Positions 8,682 through 16,635 of a stretch of 64,000 bases of DNA are shown here, piece by piece. The DNA lies in NCBI RefSeq assembly GCF_002234615.1, contig NZ_NMQW01000017.1:310001-374000 (forward strand), in the 5' to 3' direction. The position numbers and the translations under genes are program-made. The stretch is from Paenibacillus rigui. GTDB lineage: Bacteria > Bacillota > Bacilli > Paenibacillales > NBRC-103111. Numbering within the stretch: the first letter of the stretch is position 1; every line of letters begins with the position of its first letter. The notes under the pieces were generated by a model that did no database searches, was not told where the DNA came from, and worked only from the letters and a program-made list of their open reading frames with translations.

Positions 8682-10337
8682 TTACTTAATGGAGGTCCAT
8701 TTCAATTCCCACTCTTTAGACATCGCCGGCAAAATCAAGCCGTCTACGTTTGTTTTCTTCGCATACGGTCTCGTACGGAAATACAGCGGGCTTAACGGCG
8801 TATCCGCCATCAGAACTTTTTCCGCATCCACCAGCATTTTGGAACGCTTCGCCAGATCCGTTTCTTTATCTGCCGCTTTCACAAGATCATCGTACGCCTT
8901 GTTGGAATACTCCATATAGTTAAACGATTTGTTGTCGCTCAGCCACATATCCAGGAACGTCATCGGATCGTTATAATCCGCACCCCAAAGTGCGATCAGC
9001 GCCTGGAAGTCATTTTTTTGCATTTTTTCTACACGCAGAGCGAATGGCAAAGGCTCACCCTCAACACTCACGCCAAGGTTTTGCTTCCATTGAGCTTGGA
9101 TGAACTCAATCGTTTTCTTCGAAATGTCCGTGTCATCGGAAGTCAGCTTGAACGTCGGCAAGGAGGTCATGTTCAGCTCTTTCAAGCCTTCGTCCAGCAA
9201 TTGCTTCGCTTTGGCAGCATCAAATTTCGGCTGCGCATCGCCTGCAACTTTGCGGAATTCCTGTTTGTTGCCATCAGATACAGTTCCCGGAATCAAGCCT
9301 GTGGATGGAATGGAGGAACCGCCCAGCACAACCTCATTCAAAGCGGTACGGTCAATAGCCATACCTAAAGCTTGACGCACCTTCGCATTCGCGAATGCCG
9401 GGAATTTCTTTGTTTCGTACATCACATAAGAGGTTACGAACTCTTTTTTGAGCGTTAAATCAGGCTTGTCCTTGTACATCGCATACTGATCGCCCTTCAG
9501 CTCCGTCAAATCCACCTGATTCGTTTCATACATATTCAGAGACGTACTTGCTTCTTTCACGACGTTGACCGTCACTTTGTTCAGCTTTACGTTAGCCGCG
9601 TCCCAGTATTTATCATTTTTAACCATAACCAGCTGCTGCTGATGATTCCATGATTCCAGTTTAAAAGGTCCTGCACCGATGACTTTGTCTGCATCCGCAC
9701 CGAATTTATCTCCTTGTGCTTTAACAAAATCAGGCTTTTGCGGGAAGAAGATCGGCATCGACAGCTGATCTGTAAAGAAAGCGATCGGACGCTCCAAGGT
9801 GATCTCCAATGTTTTGTCATCGATAGCCTTTACGCCTACAGCTGCTTTTTTCGCTTCAATTTCCTCGGGCTTCGCTGCCGTCAAAGCCGCACCACCCTTG
9901 ATCCATGCAAGCATCGTTGCATATTTCGCTTTCGTGGTTGGATCCAATGTACGCTTATAAGCAAATTCAAAATCACTTGCCTTCAAAGGCGATCCGTCTG
10001 CCCAAGTCAATCCATCACGGAGAGTGATAGTATAGACAAGACCGTCAGCTGAAATTTTCGGCATATCCTTTGCAAGTGCAGGCTGAGGCTTGCCATCTTT
10101 ATCCAATCGGTATAACCCTTCGTTAATCGCATTCATGATAGTGAACGCAGGGTTGGTAGTAGCAATGGAGCTATCCAATGCCGGCGGTTCAGCTGTAAGA
10201 TTGATTCTTAATTCTTGTGCTGGTGCTTTATTATCCCCACCCCCGGCCTGCTGCGGATTGTTATTCGCACAGCCTGCTGCAACACCGCCAAGCATTGCCG
10301 TAACTGTGGCCAAAACGAGAAGTTTATTCAACTTCAT
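8682..10337 (-). CDS. oppA: Peptide ABC transporter substrate-binding lipoprotein OppA
   Basis: 551 aa, the usual size of family 5 extracellular solute-binding proteins. It has a lipoprotein signal peptide (MKLNKLLVLA...) with lipobox VAAGC and the mature Cys near residue 23, so it is anchored to the outer face of the membrane and captures peptides for OppBCDF. Family marks are LRDGLTWADGSPLKASDFEFA, GAGPFKLESW, the VRQALGMAIDR helix and a WGADYNDP motif near the C-terminus. An AGGAGGG ribosome binding site lies before the ATG. The gene has its own promoter with an overlapping palindrome. ansA lies upstream in the same orientation. Confidence 0.94.
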   Translation of the reverse strand: MKLNKLLVLATVTAMLGGVAAGCANNNPQQAGGGDNKAPAQELRINLTAEPPALDSSIATTNPAFTIMNAINEGLYRLDKDGKPQPALAKDMPKISADGLVYTITLRDGLTWADGSPLKASDFEFAYKRTLDPTTKAKYATMLAWIKGGAALTAAKPEEIEAKKAAVGVKAIDDKTLEITLERPIAFFTDQLSMPIFFPQKPDFVKAQGDKFGADADKVIGAGPFKLESWNHQQQLVMVKNDKYWDAANVKLNKVTVNVVKEASTSLNMYETNQVDLTELKGDQYAMYKDKPDLTLKKEFVTSYVMYETKKFPAFANAKVRQALGMAIDRTALNEVVLGGSSIPSTGLIPGTVSDGNKQEFRKVAGDAQPKFDAAKAKQLLDEGLKELNMTSLPTFKLTSDDTDISKKTIEFIQAQWKQNLGVSVEGEPLPFALRVEKMQKNDFQALIALWGADYNDPMTFLDMWLSDNKSFNYMEYSNKAYDDLVKAADKETDLAKRSKMLVDAEKVLMADTPLSPLYFRTRPYAKKTNVDGLILPAMSKEWELKWTSIK

Positions 10338-10365
10338 TTCGACACCCTCCTCTGAATATTATGTA

Positions 10366-10403
10366 ATTATATGGCAACATTACTTCATGTCATGAAACAT
10401 GAC
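10366..10403 (-). promoter_or_regulatory. oppA promoter with palindrome over the -35 region
   Basis: On the minus strand a perfect -10 TATAAT (plus 10366-10371) lies 16 bases from ATGACA (plus 10388-10393) as a -35. A perfect inverted repeat GTCATG AAA CATGAC covers 10389-10403 and so overlaps the -35. The predicted mRNA leader is only about 25 bases. A repressor binding this palindrome would block polymerase. The binding protein cannot be named from this window. Confidence 0.55.
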
Positions 10404-10644
10404 GTAAATATTACACTCGTTGAATATTAAATGATTTTTCGCATTTTGTAAATAGCTTGAAAACGTTACCAAATAAAAATTATATAACCAACGGTCAATT
10501 TCATCTAGCTGTATTTTCTTCCACTCGAACACGTCAAGCAGGCATGCTGAAACCAACTGCCCCTGTGTGAGAATTAAATTTCAATTCCCAGCTTATTATT
10601 TCCTGAGCAGCCGTGATTATGCAGTATGATATAAGCGTTCGACA
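10404..10644. other. Intergenic stretch between ansA and the oppA promoter
   Basis: AT-rich. A second weak promoter-like pair (TTGACC, 17 bp, TATTTG) can be read leftward near 10470-10497. No clear T-run terminator was found after ansA, only the small imperfect inverted repeat GAATT/AATTC near 10571-10587. No open frame is convincing. Confidence 0.35.
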
Positions 10645-11643
10645 TTACACTGTCGTGTCGTAATAGAGTGGCGTTTCCATCAACTGCTTCACCTGAGTCA
10701 AATCGACACCCTTCCCAAGTGACCACATTAATTTGGGTACGATAGCCTCCGTATTCATATCCCCGGAAAGAATGATGCGATCTTGATTCACTTTGCGTCC
10801 GACCTCATACAAATTCAAATCCTCGCCTTCCTCCAGACATTGTGTCGTTATGACGACCGCTACACCGGAAGCGACCAAATCATTAATTTTCGGCAAAAGA
10901 TCCCTGCCCTGAAACGGAATGCCGCCAATACCAAAGCTTTCAATAATCACACCTTTGTACAGCAGCTTGAGATAATCGAACAGCTCCGGCTTTGTACCCG
11001 GAATCAGCTTCAAGACGAACACATCCGGAGACAAAGAAGTATCAAGCTTTATTTTCTTTTGACCCTTCGCGTGCTTTGGCACCATGGCGCTAACATATTT
11101 AACCTCGGCATCATGAATATGAGCGACATAAGGATGGTTTATGCTTTCGAAAGCGTCGTAGCTCTTCGTCCGAATTTTCACCGCTCGCGTGCCGCGAATG
11201 ACTCTCCCGTCAAAAACAACATAAATGCCGCCGATCTCTTCACATGCAAACCGGATCGCATCCATTACATTTTTCTTTGCATCGGTTTTTTTGAAATTGA
11301 TCGGGATCTGAGAGCCGGTTAGCACAATTGGCTTGTTTACATTTTGAAGCATATAAGACAACGCCGCAGAGGTGTATGCCATTGTATCCGTGCCATGTGT
11401 AATGACAAATCCGTCGTAATGCTCGTACTCTGCATAGATCGCTTCCGCGATTTTAATCCAGGATTCAGGCTGCATGTTCGTGCTGTCGATATTCATAAGC
11501 AGCTTGCTTTCAATCTCATAATCCGGATTGTTATCCTTCATAAAGCTTAGTAAATCATGGGCATCCATACGGGGAGACAGCCCTTCCTCGCCTTGTACTG
11601 AAGCGATAGATCCTCCCGTGGCCAATAAAAGTAACTTTTTCAA
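10645..11643 (-). CDS. ansA: L-asparaginase (type I, cytoplasmic)
   Basis: 332 aa from a TTG at 11643 with GAGGTG about nine bases upstream. The longest open frame starts at 11907 but that extension crosses the promoter and lacks a ribosome binding site. Hydrolyses asparagine to aspartate and ammonia. Both asparaginase signatures are present: ATGGSIAS near residue 8 with the nucleophilic threonine, and [13 protein letters not shown] with the second Thr-Asp pair. No signal peptide, so cytoplasmic. It has its own promoter with a duplicated 11-bp motif and is divergent from a small XRE regulator gene. Confidence 0.92.
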   Translation of the reverse strand: MKKLLLLATGGSIASVQGEEGLSPRMDAHDLLSFMKDNNPDYEIESKLLMNIDSTNMQPESWIKIAEAIYAEYEHYDGFVITHGTDTMAYTSAALSYMLQNVNKPIVLTGSQIPINFKKTDAKKNVMDAIRFACEEIGGIYVVFDGRVIRGTRAVKIRTKSYDAFESINHPYVAHIHDAEVKYVSAMVPKHAKGQKKIKLDTSLSPDVFVLKLIPGTKPELFDYLKLLYKGVIIESFGIGGIPFQGRDLLPKINDLVASGVAVVITTQCLEEGEDLNLYEVGRKVNQDRIILSGDMNTEAIVPKLMWSLGKGVDLTQVKQLMETPLYYDTTV

Positions 11644-11678
11644 CAGATGTTGCACCTCATATCCAAAAGAAAGTACGC

Positions 11679-11726
11679 TTATAGCGACCCTTACCTTATT
11701 ATAGCGACCGAAAAAACATAAATCAA
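11679..11726 (-). promoter_or_regulatory. ansA promoter with a 20-bp-spaced direct repeat
   Basis: On the minus strand: -35 TTGATT (plus 11721-11726), 17-bp spacer, -10 TATAAT (plus 11698-11703). The 11-bp word GGTCGCTATAA occurs twice on the minus strand (plus 11699-11709 and 11679-11689), one copy overlapping the -10. The period of 20 bp, about two helical turns, fits a dimeric regulator binding one face. The divergent XRE protein is a natural candidate. Confidence 0.65.
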
Positions 11727-11758
11727 GCATAAATGACGCGTTTCGCGTACATTGCATC

Positions 11759-11786
11759 TTGAGAATCCGTTTACGTTTGTTATAAT
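11759..11786 (+). promoter_or_regulatory. Promoter of the XRE regulator gene
   Basis: -35 TTGAGA (11759-11764), 16-bp spacer, -10 TATAAT (11781-11786), followed about 30 bases later by the ATG at 11819. Confidence 0.6.
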
Positions 11787-11818
11787 AGGTTTGGGAGTTA
11801 GGGGGTAACAATAGAGCT

Positions 11819-12178
11819 ATGGTTCTAAATAGATTAACCGAATTACGAAAAAGTAAACGCTGGTCTTTGCAATACATAGCCGACCGTCTCGGGATTGCCA
11901 AGAGCACGTATGCCGGATATGAATCCGGTTACAGAGAGCCCTCCCTGGAAGCGGTCAAAATGCTTGCGGACCTGTTCGATACCTCCGTTGATTTCTTGTT
12001 GGGACGAGTAGATGCGCCGGATTTTTCGATGGAACGATGGAGTACAAGCAAGACGGAGAATGAGCTTAAGGAGCTGGATAAGATTCCGTTAGCTGTCGAC
12101 GGAAAGGCATTAAGCGCACGGGAAGTCAAGCAGCTCATTGCCTTTGTCAGAGCCGTCCGGGAGATTGAGGGGCAATAA
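11819..12178 (+). CDS. Small XRE-family DNA-binding regulator
   Basis: 119 aa. Residues about 5-60 form a helix-turn-helix of the Cro/CI type: [20 protein letters not shown], then [21 protein letters not shown] and [15 protein letters not shown]. The C-terminal 55 residues are charged and have no recognised domain. Ribosome binding site AGGGGG is somewhat distant (about 13 bases). It is divergent from ansA and its promoter region carries a direct repeat, so it may control ansA or itself. The target is inferred only from position. Confidence 0.88.
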   Translation: MVLNRLTELRKSKRWSLQYIADRLGIAKSTYAGYESGYREPSLEAVKMLADLFDTSVDFLLGRVDAPDFSMERWSTSKTENELKELDKIPLAVDGKALSAREVKQLIAFVRAVREIEGQ

Positions 12179-12218
12179 AAAAGCGAAACAGCCAGCACAA
12201 TGATGCTGACTGCTTCGC
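12177..12218 (-). terminator. Terminator of the comFB unit
   Basis: A hairpin with arms GCGAAACAGCCAGCA (12183-12197) and TGCTGACTGCTTCGC (12204-12218), mostly paired, is followed on the minus strand by six T. It serves the leftward gene at 12276-12572 and also lies just after the stop of the convergent XRE gene. Confidence 0.7.
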
Positions 12219-12275
12219 CTGGCTGAATAGATCAACAAGGAAGATCTGTGTAGAAAACAAATGATGCCGCGTTAT

Positions 12276-12572
12276 CTAGCCTTGCGCTAAATTGTCATTC
12301 AACAATACGGATCTTCTGTCCGTATTCATTACTTTTTGCACCGCATAAGCCAACTCTCTGTATACATCCGTCTCCACCTGCGCCCTTAGCTGGGTTTTGG
12401 CAAACACTTCCCCTTGCATCGTTGACACATACTTGGCAGGCAGCTGATTTAATACGATTGCCATAATGTCGCTCTCCGTTTTTTCGTCCACCCCCGCCAG
12501 CTCCGGCTGGTGCTGCATCCAATCCTTCAAACAGCTCTTGACGATATCTTCCATTAAATTATGTACACTCAT
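12276..12572 (-). CDS. ComFB-family protein
   Basis: 98 aa. The pattern VHNLMEDIVKSCL at the N-terminus, IMAIVLNQLPAKYVSTMQGEVFAKTQL in the middle and a helical end with ELAYAVQKVM match the late competence protein ComFB family. In B. subtilis comFB lies in the comF operon but here the gene is alone, 15 bases downstream of a membrane protein gene. Members of this family elsewhere have been reported as cyclic-dinucleotide receptors; whether this one binds a nucleotide cannot be judged. Cytoplasmic, no membrane segment. Confidence 0.8.
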   Translation of the reverse strand: MSVHNLMEDIVKSCLKDWMQHQPELAGVDEKTESDIMAIVLNQLPAKYVSTMQGEVFAKTQLRAQVETDVYRELAYAVQKVMNTDRRSVLLNDNLAQG

Positions 12573-12587
12573 GAAGACGACAACCTT

Positions 12588-12983
12588 TCAACTCATCATA
12601 ATATATTTTCCGAAGCCAATACAGAGCAGCAATACATAGCAAGCCGACAACACAACGAATCCCAGCCTCAGCAGAGCCCTCACAATTTTAACAGGGTCCA
12701 CCTTTCCCTTGACTCGATTTTGCAGGTTGCCTATAAGCCCGCCGGCAATTAAAAATAAAAGGAATACAATCCAAAAACCCATTTCACTGTCCAGCAGCCT
12801 TTTCGTCAATACAGAAACGGAACCGATCAGAAATAAAGTCGTTACACCAATCGCAACAGACGTCGCCTTCTTCTTATCTTTCGTCATCCCGTAGACGATA
12901 CCCCACGCTGCAAAAAAGGACACGAACGGCACAAGCGCCAAAAAAGTATATACCGTCTGCAGCCATGTCAGCCATCCGCTCAC
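12588..12983 (-). CDS. Four-helix membrane protein, DUF3397-like
   Basis: 131 aa with four hydrophobic segments, at about residues 10-30, 40-60, 68-88 and 103-125, and short basic loops (TKDKKKAT, QNRVKGKVD). In Bacillus a DUF3397 gene lies between panE and bshC. Here the gene follows panE by 15 bases in the same orientation, which supports the assignment. Function unknown. Confidence 0.7.
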   Translation of the reverse strand: MSGWLTWLQTVYTFLALVPFVSFFAAWGIVYGMTKDKKKATSVAIGVTTLFLIGSVSVLTKRLLDSEMGFWIVFLLFLIAGGLIGNLQNRVKGKVDPVKIVRALLRLGFVVLSACYVLLLCIGFGKYIMMS

Positions 12984-12998
12984 AGCAGACCACCCGCT

Positions 12999-13991
12999 TT
13001 ACGAATTTTGTGTTTCCCACTGCTGCTCGATCGATCGGACCAGTGCGTAAACCGCCTCATGCGTAGGCAGTTTGTACCCTGTCTCGCGTGCTTTCACAAG
13101 CAAGCCCCCGGTTATCGAATCGAGCTCCGTACGTCGTCGGGACTGAACATCCTGCAGCATGGAGGACCTATTATTGGCAGTCAGCCGGCATACCTCCAAC
13201 ACTTGCTCCCACAAGTCAGGTGCAATCGGGATCCCCAGCTTGTCCGCAAGACCACACGCTTCTTCATACAAGCTGCGCATAAGAGGCGAGAGGGCGGGCA
13301 GCTCTATGAGCGCACCGTTGGTCACTTGCAAAACTGCCGTCAAAGGGTTGATCACCGCATTGATCAGCAATTTGTTCCATACTTTACTAGTGATTTGGTT
13401 CGACAAAGAAACGGCAAATCCTGCATTCTGCAGCTGGCTTTGCAGTTTTTTTTGAAAAAAGTTGTCCTCTGCCGTCGGACTGTCCGGTGCCAAAGCACCA
13501 ATCCAGGTCAACCCTCTGCCGGTATGCTCCACATGCCTCAAGGAATGCCGCAGCGCGCCTTCTGTCGTCACAGCAAGCAGCATGCGTGAAGCCGGGATAA
13601 AGCGGCTAAGCGCCTCCGTATGCCCGATCCCGTTCTGAAAGCAGACGAGCCTCCCATCTGCGCGGATACGGCCTCCCACAAATGCTGCGAACGCATCCGT
13701 TATTGCAGTCTGCTTAACCATAAGCAGTACGCATTCCGCGTCCGCTTCACACCCATTGTCTTGCTGCAGCTCATCATATGCATAGACAGCACTTGGGTAC
13801 AGCGTTACCTGTTCCTCGTCACCCGCCACGGCGCTGCATTCCATTCCTCCAGATAGCAGCAGCCCCTTGCTGCGGATCGCATCCGCCTGCTCCAGCGTGC
13901 GAGTAACCAGCCGAACCTCATGGCCTGCTCCGGTCAATGAAGCGGCTATCATCATGCCGAGAGCTCCAGCTCCTATAATTTCTACTCTCAT
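12999..13991 (-). CDS. panE: 2-dehydropantoate 2-reductase
   Basis: 330 aa from the ATG at 13991 (GGGGAG upstream); a longer frame from 14018 is less likely. Reduces ketopantoate to pantoate with NADPH in the pantothenate/coenzyme A pathway. It has an N-terminal dinucleotide-binding motif GAGALGMM, the FQNGIGH motif near residue 130, and the catalytic-lysine region SKVWNKLLINAVINPLTA near residue 210. Gene order rsfA-panE-DUF3397 matches ylbO-ylbQ and its neighbour in Bacillus. As in many Bacillales it could be a related ketoacid reductase, but context favours PanE. Confidence 0.88.
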   Translation of the reverse strand: MRVEIIGAGALGMMIAASLTGAGHEVRLVTRTLEQADAIRSKGLLLSGGMECSAVAGDEEQVTLYPSAVYAYDELQQDNGCEADAECVLLMVKQTAITDAFAAFVGGRIRADGRLVCFQNGIGHTEALSRFIPASRMLLAVTTEGALRHSLRHVEHTGRGLTWIGALAPDSPTAEDNFFQKKLQSQLQNAGFAVSLSNQITSKVWNKLLINAVINPLTAVLQVTNGALIELPALSPLMRSLYEEACGLADKLGIPIAPDLWEQVLEVCRLTANNRSSMLQDVQSRRRTELDSITGGLLVKARETGYKLPTHEAVYALVRSIEQQWETQNS

Positions 13992-14060
13992 CCTCTTCTC
14001 TCCCCACGATCTGCCCATTCGCGTCCATTTAAGCCAAGTATCTCCATCATATCAGACACA

Positions 14061-14101
14061 GAAAAAAAAACAAAAGCCCTGCAAGCATTAGCCTGCAGGG
14101 C
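14061..14101 (-). terminator. Terminator of rsfA
   Basis: GCCCTGCA (14076-14083) pairs with TGCAGGGC (14094-14101), followed on the minus strand by TTTTG and a run of T. It lies five bases past the stop of the gene at 14107. Confidence 0.88.
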
Positions 14102-14106
14102 CCCTC

Positions 14107-14757
14107 TCAATCTATTCTTTCTAAATTCCCATTCGCATCCATCTTGAATCTCGGCTTATTCTCGTCTTCCTCTTCCACCAAAAAGGCCAGCTTTCGCGCC
14201 CGGTCCATAATTTGAATCAGCGCTTTATAATCATCATTGACAACCCTGTAATCGGTTTCCACTTCATTAACCTGTTTATTTAAAATATCATTCTCGCTGC
14301 GCAGCCGGTCCAGCTCATCCTGCTTCTCTCCGATTTCCTTCTCCAAATGCCGGATATGACGTGACATTTCCTGATAAGTCCCTTTCCACTGCCGCAGAAA
14401 ACGGATGACTGCATCAATAGAGATAGACTCCTCCGCAAAAGAATCATTCGAGCGTCCCGAATCGCTGCCCGGCTCCAATACAGCCGTACTGTGAGACACA
14501 GCCGCATATGCGGAATGCTTCTTTTGCTGGTTTCTTTTTTGCCGCTGAGCCTTCGCTATTTGGATCGCCGCTTCGTATTTTTTCCTTACAAAACTATTCC
14601 AGCGAAAGCCGCAAGCAGCTGCTGTTCTACCTATTTTTTCTCCTACTTCTTCAAATGCGGATAGCTGTGTGCTTCCTTCACGAATGTGTCGCAAGGTAAC
14701 CTCCGCTAAAATCAAATCGTCTTCATCGCTCCAAGCATCTTGTCTGATGGCTGTCAT
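14107..14757 (-). CDS. rsfA: RsfA-family prespore regulator
   Basis: 216 aa. The N-terminal 70 residues form the Myb/SANT-like domain of the RsfA family: QDAWSDEDDLILAEVTLRHI, then QLSAFEEVGEKIGRTAAACGFRW. A Lys/Gln-rich linker follows and then a coiled coil from about residue 125 to 190 (RQWKGTYQEMSRHIRHLEKE and on). RsfA tunes the sigma-F regulon in the B. subtilis forespore, and its paralogue YlbO sits next to panE (ylbQ), as here. The choice between RsfA and YlbO is open. Confidence 0.85.
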   Translation of the reverse strand: MTAIRQDAWSDEDDLILAEVTLRHIREGSTQLSAFEEVGEKIGRTAAACGFRWNSFVRKKYEAAIQIAKAQRQKRNQQKKHSAYAAVSHSTAVLEPGSDSGRSNDSFAEESISIDAVIRFLRQWKGTYQEMSRHIRHLEKEIGEKQDELDRLRSENDILNKQVNEVETDYRVVNDDYKALIQIMDRARKLAFLVEEEDENKPRFKMDANGNLERID

Positions 14758-14832
14758 ACAGAAGCAGTCCTCCTAACCCCTGGGTAATCAATCATCCATT
14801 CATCTATTGAAAGTAAGACATGGAATGTTGCT

Positions 14833-14994
14833 TTACTTCATCTCTATGCCCATAATAGAGTTCATAGAATCTTTTTCTACTATTTTGTATTGCCATTTTT
14901 TCATGGACTCATACATGTTAGGTCCGACATCGGGGAAAGCTACCCCTATCAGGGTCATAATCAAGACGGAAAAGGAAAATATTTTTCCATTCAC
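14833..14994 (-). CDS. Possible small membrane-anchored protein (53 aa)
   Basis: A GTG-started frame lies in the 344-base gap between rsfA and the DUF2626 gene. It would encode a short basic N-terminus, a hydrophobic segment (FSFSVLIMTLIGVAF) and a hydrophilic tail rich in Lys, Glu and Met. This is a sensible small membrane-protein layout, but no strong ribosome binding site precedes the GTG, and no family was recognised. A plus-strand frame at 14807-15010 covers the same bases and looks less protein-like. The rest of the gap holds only the DUF2626 promoter. Confidence 0.3.
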   Translation of the reverse strand: MNGKIFSFSVLIMTLIGVAFPDVGPNMYESMKKWQYKIVEKDSMNSIMGIEMK

Positions 14995-15030
14995 CGCCAA
15001 ATTGTTGTAATATCGTCACAAGTTTGGGCG

Positions 15031-15059
15031 TTTACACTTTAAGATTAGGCAGGTATAAT
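15031..15059 (+). promoter_or_regulatory. Promoter of the DUF2626 gene
   Basis: -35 TTTACA (15031-15036), 17-bp spacer, -10 TATAAT (15054-15059). The start codon lies 43 bases downstream. Confidence 0.7.
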
Positions 15060-15101
15060 GTTCAATAGTAAAGTACCGCTTTTTAGAAAGGGGGATGCAC
15101 A

Positions 15102-15332
15102 TTGGATCGCATGTTTCGTGTTCTTGGCTTTTGGACGCTGGTCATCGGGTTGATGGCTTTGGCCGGTGATATGATTCCGATGGCGATGCTCTTTTTCGCC
15201 CAAACGGCTATCTTCGTACTGTTAGGATATCTGAGATTATCCGAGCGTACCTACATATTGCTTTTTTGGGGGTACATGATCCTTTCGTTTACTGGCTTTA
15301 CATACTGGTCTTTCTTCAAAATGTCAGTGTAA
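15102..15332 (+). CDS. DUF2626 small membrane protein
   Basis: 76 aa from a TTG at 15102 with AAAGGGGG upstream. The sequence MDRMFRVLGFWTLVIGLMAL, then LLGYLRLSERTYILLFWGYM and a GFTYWSFF end, matches the DUF2626 family of Bacillales. Three membrane helices are predicted by eye. Function unknown. It is monocistronic, with a promoter before and a bidirectional terminator after. Confidence 0.85.
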   Translation: MDRMFRVLGFWTLVIGLMALAGDMIPMAMLFFAQTAIFVLLGYLRLSERTYILLFWGYMILSFTGFTYWSFFKMSV

Positions 15333-15354
15333 CCTTTATCGAACGGGTTAACAC

Positions 15355-15394
15355 AAAAAAGGTGAGCTGCTTTCATAAGCAGTTCACCTTTTTT
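15355..15394. terminator. Bidirectional terminator between convergent genes
   Basis: AAGGTGAGCTGCTT and its near-complement AAGCAGTTCACCTT form a 14-bp stem with a four-base loop, flanked by A6 on the left and T6 on the right. It serves both the DUF2626 gene and the leftward methyltransferase gene, whose stop codon (15384-15386) lies inside the right arm. Confidence 0.9.
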
Positions 15395-16490
15395 CGTGGA
15401 TAAGCACCTTAAACAATTCACTCATCTGATCGCTGAGAAGCAATTGACGAATCGCCCGATTCCGCTTGGCCGCGGGGCTGAACGGATCGGTACCCGTCGT
15501 ATCCTGAAGCAGCTGCAGCACACCGTGATCTACAAGAAACTGCTTTTGTGTCCCGTAAAATTTGGTCTGCATCCCGGACTGTTCACCTGCCTGCATGAGT
15601 CTAGAGAAATTCACATGCGTTGTGATATCCTGGTCACCTGGGTTCACATAAGGATCATCATGCGCCGCATGCCTTGTATAGCACATCAAGGTTCCCTTCA
15701 TCCGGTGAGCCGCGTACAGCTCTTCTTCCTGATCTCCATAATCAATGGTGATCACTTCCCCGCTTTGAATGGCTTTCCCGATAATATGCAGCCAATCCAT
15801 CCCGCTCAGATTGACTTCAAGCTGCTGCCCTTCCTCTAATTCCTGACTTATGCCTTGAACGTAGGCTAGCACCGCCCCCTCGTCCAGCTGGACAAGCTTT
15901 TCCACAAACTCGTCCCCTGCCCCATTGATCCCAACCCTTACCTCGTGCGGTTGTCCATGATGTATTCGAACCCTATCTACCGGAAATGCATCAATCAGTT
16001 CATTGGACAAGACCCATGTTCGATTCCAGGGCCCCTTGTGCAGCCAGTCCTGCTCCGTCATCCAGCAAACAAGAGCTTCGTGTGTGTGCAGTGTCTGCTT
16101 TTGCAGCATACGGTGGGCAGGACTTTGCTCGATGCTGATGTACGACAAGCCTGCATACAATTCCGGATTCGTGCTGCGAAGCTCATCCAGGATTTGTTTG
16201 GCCAGAGCTCCTGAACCGCCCCCCCACTCGGCCAGAACGACAGGCCCCTCCCCCCATCCTCTTGCAACCTCGCTTATATACCTGGCAAGCACCATTCCCA
16301 TAATGCCACCGATCGAAGCGCTTGTATAGAAATCGCCTCCTGGTCCGATTCTTTCCTTATCTTTCATATAGTAACCGTCTTCTGGATCATACAAGCACAT
16401 CGCCATATAATCCCGAAACGGAATGGCATGATCTTGACTATTCCGTATAGCACGAACGATTTTGCCATGCAATGTGTTGTCCGGGACCAT
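15384..16490 (-). CDS. MidA/NDUFAF7-family SAM-dependent methyltransferase
   Basis: 368 aa. The N-terminal region IPFRDYMAMCLYDPEDGYYM, the FYTSASIGG segment and the SAM motif LAEWGGGSGALAKQIL are the signature of the DUF185 (MidA) family. The mitochondrial member NDUFAF7 methylates an arginine of complex I; bacterial targets are unknown. Further motifs are SNELIDAFPVDR and VITIDYGDQEEELY. The last codons are embedded in the terminator hairpin. No operon partner is visible. Confidence 0.88.
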   Translation of the reverse strand: MVPDNTLHGKIVRAIRNSQDHAIPFRDYMAMCLYDPEDGYYMKDKERIGPGGDFYTSASIGGIMGMVLARYISEVARGWGEGPVVLAEWGGGSGALAKQILDELRSTNPELYAGLSYISIEQSPAHRMLQKQTLHTHEALVCWMTEQDWLHKGPWNRTWVLSNELIDAFPVDRVRIHHGQPHEVRVGINGAGDEFVEKLVQLDEGAVLAYVQGISQELEEGQQLEVNLSGMDWLHIIGKAIQSGEVITIDYGDQEEELYAAHRMKGTLMCYTRHAAHDDPYVNPGDQDITTHVNFSRLMQAGEQSGMQTKFYGTQKQFLVDHGVLQLLQDTTGTDPFSPAAKRNRAIRQLLLSDQMSELFKVLIHEKR

Positions 16491-16549
16491 GAACCTCTCC
16501 CCCTGCTCTCCTTAAAATTTTATCCGAAGCGTATGAGTAGGGATTACTA

Positions 16550-16578
16550 CAGACAAACCCGTACAATCCCGCTATAAT
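16550..16578 (+). promoter_or_regulatory. Possible promoter of the lipoprotein at 16636
   Basis: -10 TATAAT (16573-16578) with CAGACA (16550-16555) 17 bases upstream. The -35 matches consensus at four of six positions. Confidence 0.45.
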
Positions 16579-16635
16579 GAAGGTTGATTCAAAAAAAGAT
16601 GTCACCCGATGTAATCTTGGAAGGAGTTCTTACCT

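Noticed and set aside
14807-15010. 67-codon plus-strand frame in the gap before the DUF2626 gene
   Set aside because: No ribosome binding site, and the DUF2626 promoter begins just after it. The opposite-strand small frame looks more protein-like.
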